A stretch of 64,000 nucleotides of DNA from NCBI GenBank assembly GCA_029962745.1, contig CM057153.1:40032779-40096778 (forward strand). The letters run 5' to 3'. The translations under genes and the position numbers were made by a program. Positions 58,801 through 62,761 of this stretch are shown here, in pieces. Positions within the stretch are counted from its first letter, which is position 1, and every line of letters starts with the position of its first letter. Source of the stretch: Echinometra lucunter (Eukaryota; Echinodermata; Echinoidea; Camarodonta; Echinometridae). The notes beneath the pieces are model-generated. The model made no database searches and had not been told where the DNA came from. It saw only the letters and a list, made by a program, of their open reading frames with translations.

Positions 58801-61421
58801 CCTCTCTATATTGTATTTACTAAAATAGATGTTTGAGATGTATAAGATCTCTTTCCATTTTAAGAATTGTAAATCATTTTATATGTTCAAACAACATATC
58901 TATAGACAGATATGTGTAGAACATAAATTATGTTGATGGTTTTTAAACTTTACCTCAGAAATCCATTCCCTAAGCAATGGTTAAAGTTACAGAGGTTAGT
59001 AATTGACAGTTTATGGTAGTTTCTAAATTACGAGTATAATGCACCCATTAGTAGGGATATGATCTGAATACCTGCATCTTTTATAACACTTCGTCGGTTG
59101 CCCAGCAGAAGGGAACGAGCGCCCTTGACCAACAAAGGGGAACGAAGAGACGTGCGGTCAAATATTGCGATATTTAAAAAATCTATGAATAATCACTTCA
59201 AGAACATTTCGGAATAGATCTGGTATAAATTTCTTGAAGTAATTATTCATAGATTTCTTAGATATCTCAATATTTGACTGCATATCTGTTCATTCCCTTT
59301 TGCCAATCAAGGGCGCTCTTTCCCCTCTGCCGGGCAACCGACGACTTATTGTTTGATATTTTCATTGCATCTCTCTGCCTTGGATAGGCACTGTGTAAGG
59401 CAATGTATAATATGTTGAATGAGGAATAATTTTTCTAAGCTTATGGACATTGTTATCCTCACATTGATACCGGTATGCAATAAAATGGGAACTGAAATTC
59501 CTTGCAGATAATACTGTATTGAGGGAGAAACAGATTTATATAGCAGATAAATATGTTAAGATAGTGAAGATGAAATATTTTGGTCCTCTGAAAATGTCAA
59601 CTCTCAACCCTATGCAAGAAAATCTGAAGAAATGACTTCATGTTAACTTTTTACATTGTAATTACTTAAGCTGCACGTAAACATATATGCATTTTTTTCC
59701 CAAAATTCCATGACTTAGACCAACTTCATTATTTTTACGGAAATGTATCTTGAATGTTGCCCTACTCCATTCATCTATTTTCTGCAGGGAATTCCTGTTT
59801 TTAGGTTAAATGATTCAGGAACATAAAAGGGCTTTTCTATTCATTAAGTCTGCTTTCCTTGATTATTTTTGCAGGGATCAGTAAAAGATGAATTAAGGAA
59901 CTATGGTCCACTGACTGAGATGGTCACAAGGAAATACACAAGACAGATCTTGGAAGGAACAGCGTATCTTCACGATCATCATATAGTACATAGAGATATC
60001 AAAGGTTTGCACATTTTTTAAAATCACATTATTTTATATGGAATTCAAACATGTAATTTAAAATATATACATTTAAATTTAGTCCCCTACATAGTGGTTT
60101 ATCCAACTTTTGTGATAATAGAAATTTGTTCTCTATGCCTTGTATAGTTTCTTTCTTCTACATTTTTAGTTCATGTTAACTATATGTTCACACCTTCTTT
60201 CATTTTCTTTTTCTACAAATCCTATGATTGGACTGTTCTTTCTACTGCTCTCCCCTTCTCCCTACATTCATTTCAACTAAACTCTTTTCCATCCTCTGCT
60301 AGTCCTGTAAGTTATATTGATGGATGTACGCATTCATGTGTGCTTCATTATGTCTCATGCTAGTGGCAACATATTCCCACTGTTGAATTTAACTTGGACA
60401 ATAAATTTTATTTGATTTAAATCTGAGATACCTTTTAAGATAATGTTCTTTTTTCCCCGCTCAGGTGCAAACGTACTGCGATCCAGTGGTAATGTAAAGC
60501 TAGCAGACTTTGGAGCTTCTACAAGGTTACAGACGATACATAGTCATATTACAGGAATGAAGACAGTAACAGGTACTCCATACTGGATGAGTCCTGAGAT
60601 AATTAATGGAGAAGGATACGGAAGAAGAGCTGATGTTTGGTAAGCATTGTGTTCAGACTTAAACCATCAAAAGCAAAATTTCTCACTTTGTGGTTTTGTT
60701 AATAAGTTTTGATAGGTATTCATAAATGCATAACTTTCCTCATGCATGAGCGGAAAGAATAAATTTTCCTTCTTTGAAATGTTGCTTATTGCAGTTCATG
60801 TCATTCCTAAAGTATTCAAATGGGTATTTTAGAAAGATACCAGGATAAACTGGAAATCAATTACCTCTCTTAATTGTAAAACTAATATTTTCTACACTTT
60901 GTAATTGTATATGTCCTAACTGTTAATAGTTCAAAATAAATGTAAATATTAAATAAATCTCAAACTTTTGTTTGATTCTGATCCTCTGTTGATATTGGAT
61001 TGTAATATCAAATTTCAAAGAAAATCCCATGTGATTTCTTTTTATTCATTACCATATGCAGTACATACATTTTGCTGTAGTAGTGTAGCAAATCAATAAT
61101 GTCTAGTTTACATTATGAACCTTATGTACATTACCATTTCCTGTATTTCTAAACATTTTACATCTTTGTTTGTTTATTTGTAGGAGTATTGGTTGTACTG
61201 TTGTTGAAATGTTGACAACCAAACCACCATGGGCTGACTATGAAGCTATGGCAGCTATCTTTAAAATTGCTACGCAGCCCACTGAACCTGTACTTCCACA
61301 GGGAGTCTCCAACGATGCAAAGAACTTTCTCAACCTCTGCTTTAGGAAAACCCTGTCAGAACGGCCCTCGGCCGCAGAACTCTTACGGCACAATTTTGTA
61401 AGGACTCCCCCCATGGATTGA
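20404..61421 (+). CDS. MAP3K2/3: MAP3K2/MAP3K3 (MEKK2/3)-like Ser/Thr kinase, 15 coding exons, 650 aa
   Basis: Seen: fifteen exons joined at GT-AG introns give one open frame of 1953 nt: 20404-20407, 42797-42912, 46244-46284, 48492-48603, 49886-50047, 51346-51600, 53035-53108, 53552-53604, 54135-54224, 54798-55025, 55418-55566, 56482-56607, 59875-60004, 60465-60639, 61184-61421. Domains: PB1 about residues 41-123 (NEIRVKF start, beta-1 Lys46, no acidic OPCA motif); Ser/Pro-rich linker 124-385 with PSPPPGYIP; kinase domain about 386-645 with glycine loop LGQGAFGVV (392-400), Lys415, alpha-C Glu436, HRD 509-511, DFG 528-530 and TPYWMSPE 551-558. Known: vertebrate MEKK2/3 are about 620-626 aa cytosolic MAP3Ks that bind MEK5 by PB1 and feed ERK5, JNK and p38. 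Inferred: this is the single pre-duplication orthologue, so MAP3K2 or MAP3K3 would be equally fair names. An in-frame TGA at 20392-20394 upstream and an A at -3 with G at +4 support the start. Odd: activation-segment Thr547 where vertebrates have Ser. Confidence 0.95.
21275..21962. mobile_element. TIR element of about 690 bp with an inner repeat insertion
   Basis: Left end GGGGGTTTTACCCCAGGCCT, continuing GCGTAGAGTTGC, mirrors the right end, where GCAACTCTATGCAGGCCCAG leads to GAAACCCCC. The interior carries many short ACGCTAC/TTCAGTAC reiterations. Positions 21485-21706 are a separate repeat also found at 22910-23131, so that unit appears to sit inside this element. Confidence 0.75.
21485..21706. 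repeat. 222-bp dispersed repeat, copy 1
   Basis: AACCAATGTTTGAAAAATAT to CATTTCAAATTATRGAT, matching 22910-23131 in the same orientation with around a dozen differences. Shared features include CGAGGGTCGGTTGCACAGA and a TGCGCATGCGCA-like palindrome. It is CpG-rich compared with its flanks. Confidence 0.88.
22569..22800 (-). repeat. Possible 3' end of a retroelement (minus strand)
   Basis: TTTCAAGTTTATTTATTTCC followed by an A-rich, C-poor body resembles, on the minus strand, the AATAAATAAACTTGAAA tail of non-LTR elements. Similar phrases occur at 3160-3190, 25255-25290 and 63330-63350. No coding sequence remains. Confidence 0.35.
22910..23131. repeat. 222-bp dispersed repeat, copy 2
   Basis: Free-standing copy of 21485-21706, lacking the surrounding TIR element, which shows that this unit is an independent repeat family. 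Confidence 0.88.
23634..23648. repeat. Poly(G) tract, 15 G
   Basis: Run of 15 G following ATAAAAT-type AT-rich sequence. Confidence 0.9.
23902..24486. mobile_element. Long foldback MITE, 585 bp, TTAA-flanked
   Basis: Left end AGGAGAATGCAACCCAGGCA and right end TGTCTGGGTTGCATTCTCCT are inverted copies, each bordered by TTAA. Pairing continues for about 200 bp per arm (TAAACAGTGAAAGTTTGA, GGGATCCTTGAGTTGGCAAC, ATCTGTGATGTCAT), leaving a central unpaired region of roughly 150 bp. No coding capacity. TTAA flanks fit piggyBac-type targeting. Confidence 0.82.
25759..26253. repeat. (AAT)n then (AAGAAT)n satellite, about 0.5 kb
   Basis: Starts as AAT repeats (25759-25887) and becomes a nearly pure AAGAAT hexamer array to 26253, with interrupting AATAAGAAG units at about 25948 and 26068. 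It abuts, at 26254-26311, a minus-strand SINE-like 3' tail, so it probably grew from that tail. The long ORFs read through it (Tyr, Ser, Leu, Ile runs) are not genes. Confidence 0.95.
26254..26311 (-). mobile_element. SINE-like 3' tail fragment (minus strand)
   Basis: On the minus strand it reads GCGCCTTGGGCACTCTGCAG, AGTGGATTTGGCAC, then ATTACAAATCCC and the (ATTCTT)n array. The same tail occurs on the + strand at 35833-35895 (GCACCTTGAGCACTCC, AGAGTGGATTTGGTGC), there followed by (AT)n and TTATTATTA. Confidence 0.65.
27205..27320 (-). repeat. Possible retroelement 3' tail (minus strand)
   Basis: Minus strand reads GGCCACCATTTTCAG, TTTTTTAATAAACCATGC and then (TAC)n. An AATAAA-like signal followed by a simple repeat is typical of a retrotransposed 3' end. 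No coding part seen. Confidence 0.4.
28471..28715 (-). pseudogene. Non-LTR retrotransposon (LINE) ORF2 C-terminal remnant
   Basis: The minus-strand frame reads [20 protein letters not shown], continuing [10 protein letters not shown], and ends at a stop after about 70 residues. The C-x-x-C, H and C spacing followed by a Y-x-x-x-R segment is the usual end of reverse transcriptases of Jockey/I/CR1-like LINEs (family knowledge). Upstream on the same frame FSILEDRCT is cut by an in-frame TAG, and no longer RT domain (no YADD box) is readable, so this is a broken 5'-truncated copy. No restored sequence is offered. Confidence 0.7.
29235..29455. repeat. Diverged foldback element with AGTCTGGACT palindromes
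   Basis: Left TTCATATTAGGGGTGGA and right TCCTTATAATATGAACG are loosely inverted, and AGTCTGGACT or AGTCCAGACT occurs at four places inside. Resembles a degraded TIR element; ends are not sharply defined. Confidence 0.5.
29503..29533. repeat. C13 and G9 tracts in a short hairpin
   Basis: A C-run (29504-29517) and a G-run (29526-29534) are separated by GGATGGCT, able to form a hairpin. Confidence 0.7.
30683..31488. mobile_element. TA-flanked TIR element, 806 bp
   Basis: Perfect 14-bp ends: TACCCTGTTTATAT at 30683-30696 and ATATAAACAGGGTA at 31475-31488. If TA is the target duplication, the TIR is CCCTGTTTATAT, a Tc1/mariner-like target preference. The right part recurs at 40764-41106. No transposase motif in any frame. 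Confidence 0.8.
31899..32032. mobile_element. Small foldback MITE, 134 bp
   Basis: GGGCTGCGTTTCACGAAACC at the left and its exact complement at the right, with pairing continuing through CGTCATAAGTCTAA and CCCAT. Almost the whole element is a hairpin. The TTTCACRAA core resembles the ends of the element at 4395-4699. Confidence 0.85.
32199..33094. mobile_element. TIR element of about 0.9 kb
   Basis: Left AGGTGCGTCATCATCGGAAT onward through TTCTGCTCTAGCCCGCT is mirrored at the right by AGCGGGCTAGAGCAGAATTT to GATGAAGACGCACCT, about 44 bp with few mismatches; weaker similarity extends outside as CACTC. Interior is AT-rich and A-run-rich with no ORF of note, apart from a C13 tract at 32534. Confidence 0.78.
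33290..33771. mobile_element. TIR element, 482 bp, with inner hairpins
   Basis: Ends GCCCCGTTCA and TGAACGGGGC are exact complements. Just inside, CCGTTCATATTACC pairs with GGTAATATGAACGG (33292-33360), and CCGTAATATT/AATATTACGG pairs form further hairpins at 33611-33682. No coding content. Confidence 0.75.
34633..34706. repeat. (CAATT)n pentanucleotide array
   Basis: About fourteen CAATT units with CACTT and CATTT variants. Confidence 0.9.
35833..35897 (+). mobile_element. SINE-like 3' tail fragment
   Basis: GCACCTTGAGCACTCC, AGAGTGGATTTGGTGCG, an (AT)n run and TTATTATTA. Same tail as the minus-strand copy at 26254-26311; the 5' part of the element was not recognised. Confidence 0.6.
36650..36965 (+). 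mobile_element. Probable SINE or short LINE 3' end, about 310 bp
   Basis: CpG-poor unique-looking body with GTGGGTACCTGGTAGTATGC and GGTGCCTAACTGGAATGCTC, ending in AGAGATGTATTAGGCACTAT, AAAAATCCAG and TTATTATAATCATTATTA. An (R)GCRCTATAAAAATCC end plus a TTATTA tail is a common invertebrate SINE/LINE 3' design. No tRNA promoter boxes found, so it may be the 3' part only. Confidence 0.5.
38140..38290. repeat. (GATGATGAC)n/(GATAAT)n microsatellite
   Basis: Array of GAT, GAC and AAT triplets; an ORF through it is an Asp/Asn run and is not a gene. Confidence 0.9.
38442..38514. repeat. Three ACTATTTG..AAATGACGTCA units (two TGACGTCA palindromes)
   Basis: ACTATTTGGGAAATGACGTC, its inverted diverged copy (ATGACGACATTTTCCAAATA) and a direct copy ACTATTTGTGAAATGACGTC lie within 73 bp. 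Two carry the full CRE/ATF palindrome TGACGTCA. Could be an element terminus or a regulatory cluster; the sequence cannot say which. Confidence 0.75.
38515..39197. other. CpG-enriched non-coding stretch in intron 1
   Basis: Noticeably more CpG than the surrounding intron (GCGCGAA, CTCGAGTGCGC, TCTCGCGG, GCGTGCGCGAAG, GCGATCGCGATATC) and no ORF of interest. Lies between the TGACGTCA cluster and the long hairpin, so the three may together be one unrecognised element (38442-39363) or a promoter-like island. Confidence 0.5.
39198..39363. repeat. 166-bp near-perfect hairpin
   Basis: CAAATATACTCTGCC at the left pairs with GGCAAAGTATATTTG at the right, continuing through GAGTTTCTGGTTAAAACTAT/ATAGTTTTAACCAGAAACTC, GGTGACTC/GAGTCACC and CGGGGC/GCCCC. 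The loop is about 3 nt (TGC near 39281). Arms are about 80 bp. Confidence 0.88.
40009..40021. repeat. Poly(G) tract, 13 G
   Basis: Run of G at 40009-40021, after AATATCA. Confidence 0.85.
40764..41106. mobile_element. Partial copy of the 30683-31488 element
   Basis: Shares TTTATGGC and GCACRGC near its start, then ATGGTARTATARATGGTAC, TTTGAGAAGGAAT, CAGACTGTCATCTGGTGTGA and the terminal ACAGGGTA. (AT)n has expanded at 41083-41095. The left terminus was not found, so it is truncated or badly diverged. Confidence 0.7.
41447..41524. repeat. About 80-bp TTAA-type mini-repeat, copy C
   Basis: TTAACCGGTTGCCTACTGGA, then CCATGTATTAAACCTGTGGG and GGATTCAGTAGTCA. Same family as the two copies at 62191-62270 and 62284-62364. 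Confidence 0.75.
42251..42657. mobile_element. piggyBac-like MITE, copy 1, 407 bp
   Basis: TTAA (42247-42250), then CCCATTTGTGACAG; right end CTGTCATGAATGGG, then TTAA (42658-42661). TTAA target duplications with TIRs beginning CCC are the mark of piggyBac elements (family knowledge). A second copy in reverse orientation lies at 63545-63953. No transposase, so non-autonomous. It lies 139 bp upstream of coding exon 2. Confidence 0.85.
42797..42912 (+). CDS. MAP3K2/3: MAP3K2/3 coding exon 2 (N-terminal helix)
   Basis: Acceptor TTTTGCAG before 42797 and donor CG|GTGAGT at 42913. Enters in phase 1 and ends in phase 0. Encodes residues 2-40: a short helix-like segment ([16 protein letters not shown]) and a basic/Ser tail, matching the leader before PB1 in MEKK2/3. 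Its splicing partner upstream is the ATGG exon. Confidence 0.93.
42913..46243 (+). other. MAP3K2/3: MAP3K2/3 intron 2
   Basis: GT-AG intron of 3.3 kb. Contains a 16-bp tandem (GTGTGGTTTGTCTAGT, 44372-44408), a 27-bp tandem (TTTGGACTTGAGTCA, 44645-44700), a (GA)n tract at 44926-44941 and a CpG-rich patch near 45265-45335. No gene recognised. Confidence 0.8.
46244..46284 (+). CDS. MAP3K2/3: MAP3K2/3 coding exon 3 (PB1 beta-1/beta-2)
   Basis: A 41-nt exon, acceptor TTTCAG and donor AG|GTGAGT, phase 0 to phase 2. Encodes residues 41-54, [14 protein letters not shown]. This is the first PB1 hairpin; Lys46 sits at the conserved basic position of type II PB1 domains (family knowledge), which contacts an acidic partner such as MEK5. 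Confidence 0.93.
46623..46950. repeat. Tandem duplication, units of about 176 and 150 bp
   Basis: Units at 46623-46798 and 46799-46950 share TTGTGACTARRATTTCTAAG, TTCCTTGTCTAATT, CATTCTTTACTCATTTT, TCCACACACT and a GATTTAGYATTG end. The second unit has lost about 25 bp. Confidence 0.85.
47542..47616. repeat. Short foldback repeat, copy 2
   Basis: GTCTGTTGAGAACCAGATGG and GCATTAA mirror TTAATGCCCTTCTGGCTGAT. Same family as 1769-1850. Confidence 0.65.
48492..48603 (+). CDS. MAP3K2/3: MAP3K2/3 coding exon 4 (PB1 middle)
   Basis: Acceptor GCTCAG and donor TCG|GTAGGT. Enters in phase 2, ends in phase 0. Encodes residues 54-91, including [19 protein letters not shown], the PB1 helix and turn; the FGQP motif is also found in vertebrate MEKK2/3. 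Confidence 0.94.
48769..49502 (+). mobile_element. TIR DNA-element remnant in intron 4, possibly PIF/Harbinger-like
   Basis: Left TTTTTACACTGGCA and right TGCCAGTGTAAAAA are inverted termini, backed by AGTCCCGGACT/AGTACGGGATT and several CCCCACCGATAGT inner repeats. Inside, a + strand ORF starts at 49175 with [20 protein letters not shown] and an Arg-rich run ([17 protein letters not shown]), then reads into the right terminal sequence. Short acidic start plus Arg-rich stretch resembles the N-terminus of Harbinger nucleases, but no catalytic domain is present and the flanking duplication is unclear. Confidence 0.6.
49886..50047 (+). CDS. MAP3K2/3: MAP3K2/3 coding exon 5 (PB1 end)
   Basis: Acceptor TCTCCAG, donor GCG|GTAAGT, phase 0 at both ends (54 codons, residues 92-145). 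Encodes the last PB1 strands and helix ([17 protein letters not shown], then LRLHLEL). There is no D-x-D-rich OPCA loop, which fits a type II (basic) PB1. It closes with an Asn/Ser-rich start of the linker. Confidence 0.94.
50048..51345 (+). other. MAP3K2/3: MAP3K2/3 intron 5
   Basis: GT-AG intron of 1.3 kb holding the minus-strand SINE. Nothing else recognised. Confidence 0.85.
50095..50275 (-). mobile_element. tRNA-derived SINE (minus strand), in intron 5
   Basis: Minus strand: head GGCGCTGTGGCTCAGTGGAT with a pol III A box (TGGCTCAGTGG), an anticodon-arm-like TGGTCTCGTAACCAGG, a B box GGTTTGAAACC (50209-50219), then the body GTCCTTCGGACGGGAC (50144-50159). A tRNA head followed by unrelated body identifies a SINE rather than a tRNA gene; the acceptor stem cannot close. 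Antisense to the kinase gene and unlikely to affect splicing. Confidence 0.85.
51346..51600 (+). CDS. MAP3K2/3: MAP3K2/3 coding exon 6 (Ser/Pro-rich linker)
   Basis: Acceptor CCATCAG, donor GAG|GTAAGT, phase 0 at both ends, 85 codons (residues 146-230). Low-complexity Ser/Thr/Gln/His linker ending in [13 protein letters not shown] and GEGAFIPEP. The SPPPGYIP and FIPE motifs are also present in vertebrate MEKK2/3 linkers, which anchors the exon to this gene. Confidence 0.93.
51601..53034 (+). other. MAP3K2/3: MAP3K2/3 intron 6
   Basis: GT-AG intron of 1.4 kb. Contains an imperfect 28-bp tandem (ACAAGATCAACTTA, 51627-51685) and a (TTGAA)n run at 51690-51711; otherwise nothing recognised. Confidence 0.85.
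53035..53108 (+). CDS. MAP3K2/3: MAP3K2/3 coding exon 7 (linker)
   Basis: Acceptor TTTTTCAG, donor AAG|GTATGC, phase 0 to phase 2, residues 231-255. Encodes [19 protein letters not shown] and SHSLGR: basic with several Ser-Pro or Arg-x-x-Ser type sites. No domain. Confidence 0.9.
53333..53350. repeat. Poly(C) tract in intron 7
   Basis: About 14-15 C in a row before GAAGCTG, within the 443-bp intron 7. Confidence 0.85.
53552..53604 (+). CDS. MAP3K2/3: MAP3K2/3 coding exon 8 (linker, 53 nt)
   Basis: Acceptor TTCTACAG and donor TCG|GTAAGT. Phase 2 to phase 1, residues 255-272, [18 protein letters not shown]. It keeps the frame between exons 7 and 9, and the KSQSC segment resembles the R-x-Q-S-F segment of vertebrate MEKK3. 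Confidence 0.88.
53605..54797 (+). other. MAP3K2/3: MAP3K2/3 introns 8 and 9 around exon 9
   Basis: Introns 53605-54134 and 54225-54797 flank the 90-nt exon 9. Both are AT-rich, GT-AG, and without recognisable repeats. Confidence 0.8.
54135..54224 (+). CDS. MAP3K2/3: MAP3K2/3 coding exon 9 (linker)
   Basis: Acceptor TTAACAG, donor ATG|GTAAGA, phase 1 to phase 1, residues 273-302. Encodes a Gly/Lys/Ser segment with [11 protein letters not shown], similar to the KGGTYPRR segment of MEKK3. Confidence 0.9.
54798..55025 (+). CDS. MAP3K2/3: MAP3K2/3 coding exon 10 (Ser-rich linker)
   Basis: Acceptor TTCTAAG at 54791-54797, donor AGAT|GTAAGT, phase 1 to phase 1, residues 303-378. GRKTFPSR at the start and KSFTLVDN at the end match the GRRTFPR and LFTLV motifs of MEKK3. 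Between them lies a Ser-rich stretch (325-350) ending in [10 protein letters not shown]. The linker then runs directly into exon 11; I see no counterpart of the longer pre-kinase stretch that vertebrate MEKK3 carries here. Confidence 0.9.
55418..55566 (+). CDS. MAP3K2/3: MAP3K2/3 coding exon 11 (kinase N-lobe, ATP loop)
   Basis: Acceptor TCTCCAG, donor AAA|GTAAGT, phase 1 to phase 0, residues 379-428. Encodes the domain boundary (APTNWQRGK), the glycine-rich loop [14 protein letters not shown] and the ATP-anchoring Lys415 in LAVKQV. Confidence 0.96.
55567..56481 (+). other. MAP3K2/3: MAP3K2/3 intron 11
   Basis: GT-AG intron of 915 bp, more than half of which is the TIR element at 55823-56349. 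Confidence 0.85.
55823..56349. mobile_element. TIR element, 527 bp, with inner tandem repeats
   Basis: GGCGTAAATCC at the left and GGATTTACGCC at the right are inverted. The flanks TTTACTGCA (55814-55822) and TTTACTGTA (56350-56358) look like an 8-9-bp target duplication. The interior carries three tandem units of about 75 bp (55966-56187), each with AGCCAAAAATAACCA, TTTTAATCGCATTTTC and AGAAATTCTAAAAT, and G-rich ends. No coding capacity. Confidence 0.8.
56482..56607 (+). CDS. MAP3K2/3: MAP3K2/3 coding exon 12 (kinase alpha-C to hinge)
   Basis: Acceptor TTTTAG, donor GGG|GTAAGG, phase 0 at both ends, residues 429-470. Contains alpha-C Glu436 (QEIELL), the [10 protein letters not shown] strand and the hinge region SIFMEFMSG. 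Reads directly into exon 13 as SGGSVKDEL, as in MEKK2/3. Confidence 0.96.
58131..58492. mobile_element. TIR element, 362 bp
   Basis: TTCTCGCATTTCACAAT at 58131-58147 and its exact complement at 58476-58492. Inside, GTGGGTCGACAAC (58196) and GTTGTCGACCCAT (58412) form a second inverted pair. Flanks CTA and TTA could be a diverged 3-bp duplication. Non-coding. Confidence 0.75.
58540..58625 (+). mobile_element. SINE-like 3' tail with (TTA)n
   Basis: AAGCACATAGAGGCGTTATC, then GTGATGTGCACTGTACAAGA and (TTA)5. Design matches the GYGCACTATAYAAR-(TTA)n ends of invertebrate SINE/LINE tails; the 5' part merges into the preceding TIR element. Confidence 0.5.
59092..59343. mobile_element. Foldback MITE, 252 bp
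   Basis: CGTCGGTTGCCCAGCAGAAG and its inverted right end (CTCTGCCGGGCAACCGACG), with pairing through GAGCGCCCTTGA, CAATATT/AATATTG and AATCTATGAATAATCACTTC. Flanked by ACTT on both sides, a possible 4-bp duplication. Nearly the whole element folds on itself. Confidence 0.82.
59875..60004 (+). CDS. MAP3K2/3: MAP3K2/3 coding exon 13 (kinase catalytic loop)
   Basis: Acceptor TTTTTGCAG, donor AAAG|GTTTGC, phase 0 to phase 1, residues 471-514. Encodes [11 protein letters not shown], the C-lobe helix, and the catalytic loop VHRDIKG with Asp511 and Lys513. The donor (GTTTGC) is the weakest of the gene. Confidence 0.96.
60005..61183 (+). other. MAP3K2/3: MAP3K2/3 introns 13 and 14 around exon 14
   Basis: Introns 60005-60464 (460 bp) and 60640-61183 (544 bp) flank the activation-segment exon. 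AT-rich; no repeat or hidden exon seen. Confidence 0.8.
60465..60639 (+). CDS. MAP3K2/3: MAP3K2/3 coding exon 14 (DFG and activation segment)
   Basis: Acceptor CGCTCAG, donor TTTG|GTAAGC, phase 1 to phase 2, residues 514-572. Contains Mg-binding Asn516, DFG 528-530, activation segment [15 protein letters not shown] (544-558) and GYGRRADVW. Thr551 is the conserved Thr; Thr547 replaces the Ser of human MEKK2/3. Confidence 0.96.
61184..61421 (+). CDS. MAP3K2/3: MAP3K2/3 coding exon 15 (kinase C-lobe end and stop)
   Basis: Acceptor ATTTGTAG, phase 2 entry, then 79 codons to TGA at 61419-61421. Encodes [31 protein letters not shown] and the ERPSA motif with the conserved C-lobe Arg. The protein ends within about 10 residues of the last kinase helix, as in vertebrate MEKK2/3. 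Confidence 0.96.
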
Positions 61422-62190
61422 TACAGATGGCGCTGTACGGAAACTGAAAAAGTGGATAAACACATAGCAAGGACTATGATGGTGTTCATGTTTGTCTGCT
61501 ATGCATGAAGAAGCTGCATTGAAGTTAATCAGGAATGGGAATAGGTATTTGGAAATGTGTCTTTGAAGGGCTCATGACAGCACACACTAGGCATGAATGG
61601 CCTTTCAGATATCGGAGCAGCTCTATGGTACTACTCAAAGCAGAGAAATAATGGCCGACATGTTTGTTGTATGATGTCTGCATCCACTGAAGCTCCAGCC
61701 ATCATTGTAATCACCGATTATCAACTCAACTTTGATGTCAACCGTAGTTGTTTTTTTATCATTCTTACTCTCCTAACTTCTCTCTTTAGTTATCATCTCC
61801 ATCATATCTTGTAATGATGATAGCATTTCACCTGATGCAAGTTTTATTTATGACTAGTTTCTTTAAAACCTCTAATTATTTCATCTGGAATCTTCTTTCA
61901 GTTGTGGGCAAAATTTATCTAATCACTTTTTTTTCCATTTTAGGTTCATTTCGTGACTAACAAAGTTTATGCTCTTTTAGAAATATGCATAGCATGTTTT
62001 CACACACTGACTGATAGTTATCCATGCTAAGCTGCAGTAGCCCATTTAAAAAAAAAAGGTCTTGTAATTAATCCTCATCACATTTGTTGCTGTAAACTGC
62101 CTCAATATGGGGGGAAATGACATGTAAAGGAAAAACAAAAGTAGCCTTATCCAACATTGGCTCCAGTGAATATTTATTTATCTATATGTT
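61422..62190 (+). other. MAP3K2/3: Start of the MAP3K2/3 3'UTR
   Basis: Sequence directly after the stop codon, without recognisable coding content. I found no AATAAA here. The 3' end of the transcript cannot be set from sequence: ATTAAA occurs near 62943 and 63270, and AATAAA near 63854, but all of these lie in or next to repeats. Confidence 0.5.
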
Positions 62191-62270
62191 TTAACCCACT
62201 GTCTTTTGAAGCCAGGTAGCCCATGTATGAAGCCTATGGGATTGAGAGAATTCAGTAATCCATGGGTTAA
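62191..62270. repeat. 80-bp TTAA-type mini-repeat, copy A
   Basis: Begins TTAACCCACTGTCTTTTGAA and ends CAGTAATCCATGGGTTAA. It is bounded by TTAA with CCC/GGG ends but is only 80 bp long. Same family as copy B 13 bp downstream and copy C at 41447. Confidence 0.75.
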
Positions 62271-62283
62271 GATACAGACAAAG

Positions 62284-62364
62284 GTTAGCCCATTGCCTAC
62301 TGGAACCGACTGGTCCCTGTATTTAATCTATGGGAAATAGGAGAATTTAGTAGTCAAAGGGTTA
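62284..62364. repeat. 80-bp TTAA-type mini-repeat, copy B
   Basis: TTAGCCCATTGCCTACTGGA to GTAGTCAAAGGGTTAA. Closest to copy C (shared TTGCCTACTGGAACCG). Confidence 0.75.
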
Positions 62365-62761
62365 AACCAGTGATATTTCCAGATAATGTTTTTGAGGCGG
62401 TGTGGTAGGTAGTGTCAACGAGGCTGTGTTGAGGTCACAACTGATCAGATATGTGAAGAAAGGATATTCTCATTTAACAATCTGTCTCATTTTATCTCTC
62501 GTTGTATTGTTATAAATCAGTTTTTGTCAGCTTTTTTCCATACAGTTAGAAATATCCTTACCAATGCACACAAAATGATAACTTTTAATACATCAGAACA
62601 TTCTCATAATTGATATTAATATCATATTTGACAAAGACTACTAAGAAAACAGTACAAGACATGAGTGAAATTTAAGGAGAGTGCATGGATGCTGCGAAAA
62701 GAATGAGATTAACTAAATAGCTATAGCTCGAAGGTCTTCTTTTCTGATCCCTGTGACTTAA

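Larger units (their letters stand above)
56608..59874 (+). other. MAP3K2/3: MAP3K2/3 intron 12
   Basis: GT-AG intron of 3.3 kb between the hinge exon and the catalytic-loop exon. Holds a T/G-rich tract (56817-56860), two TIR elements and a SINE-like tail listed separately. Confidence 0.85.
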
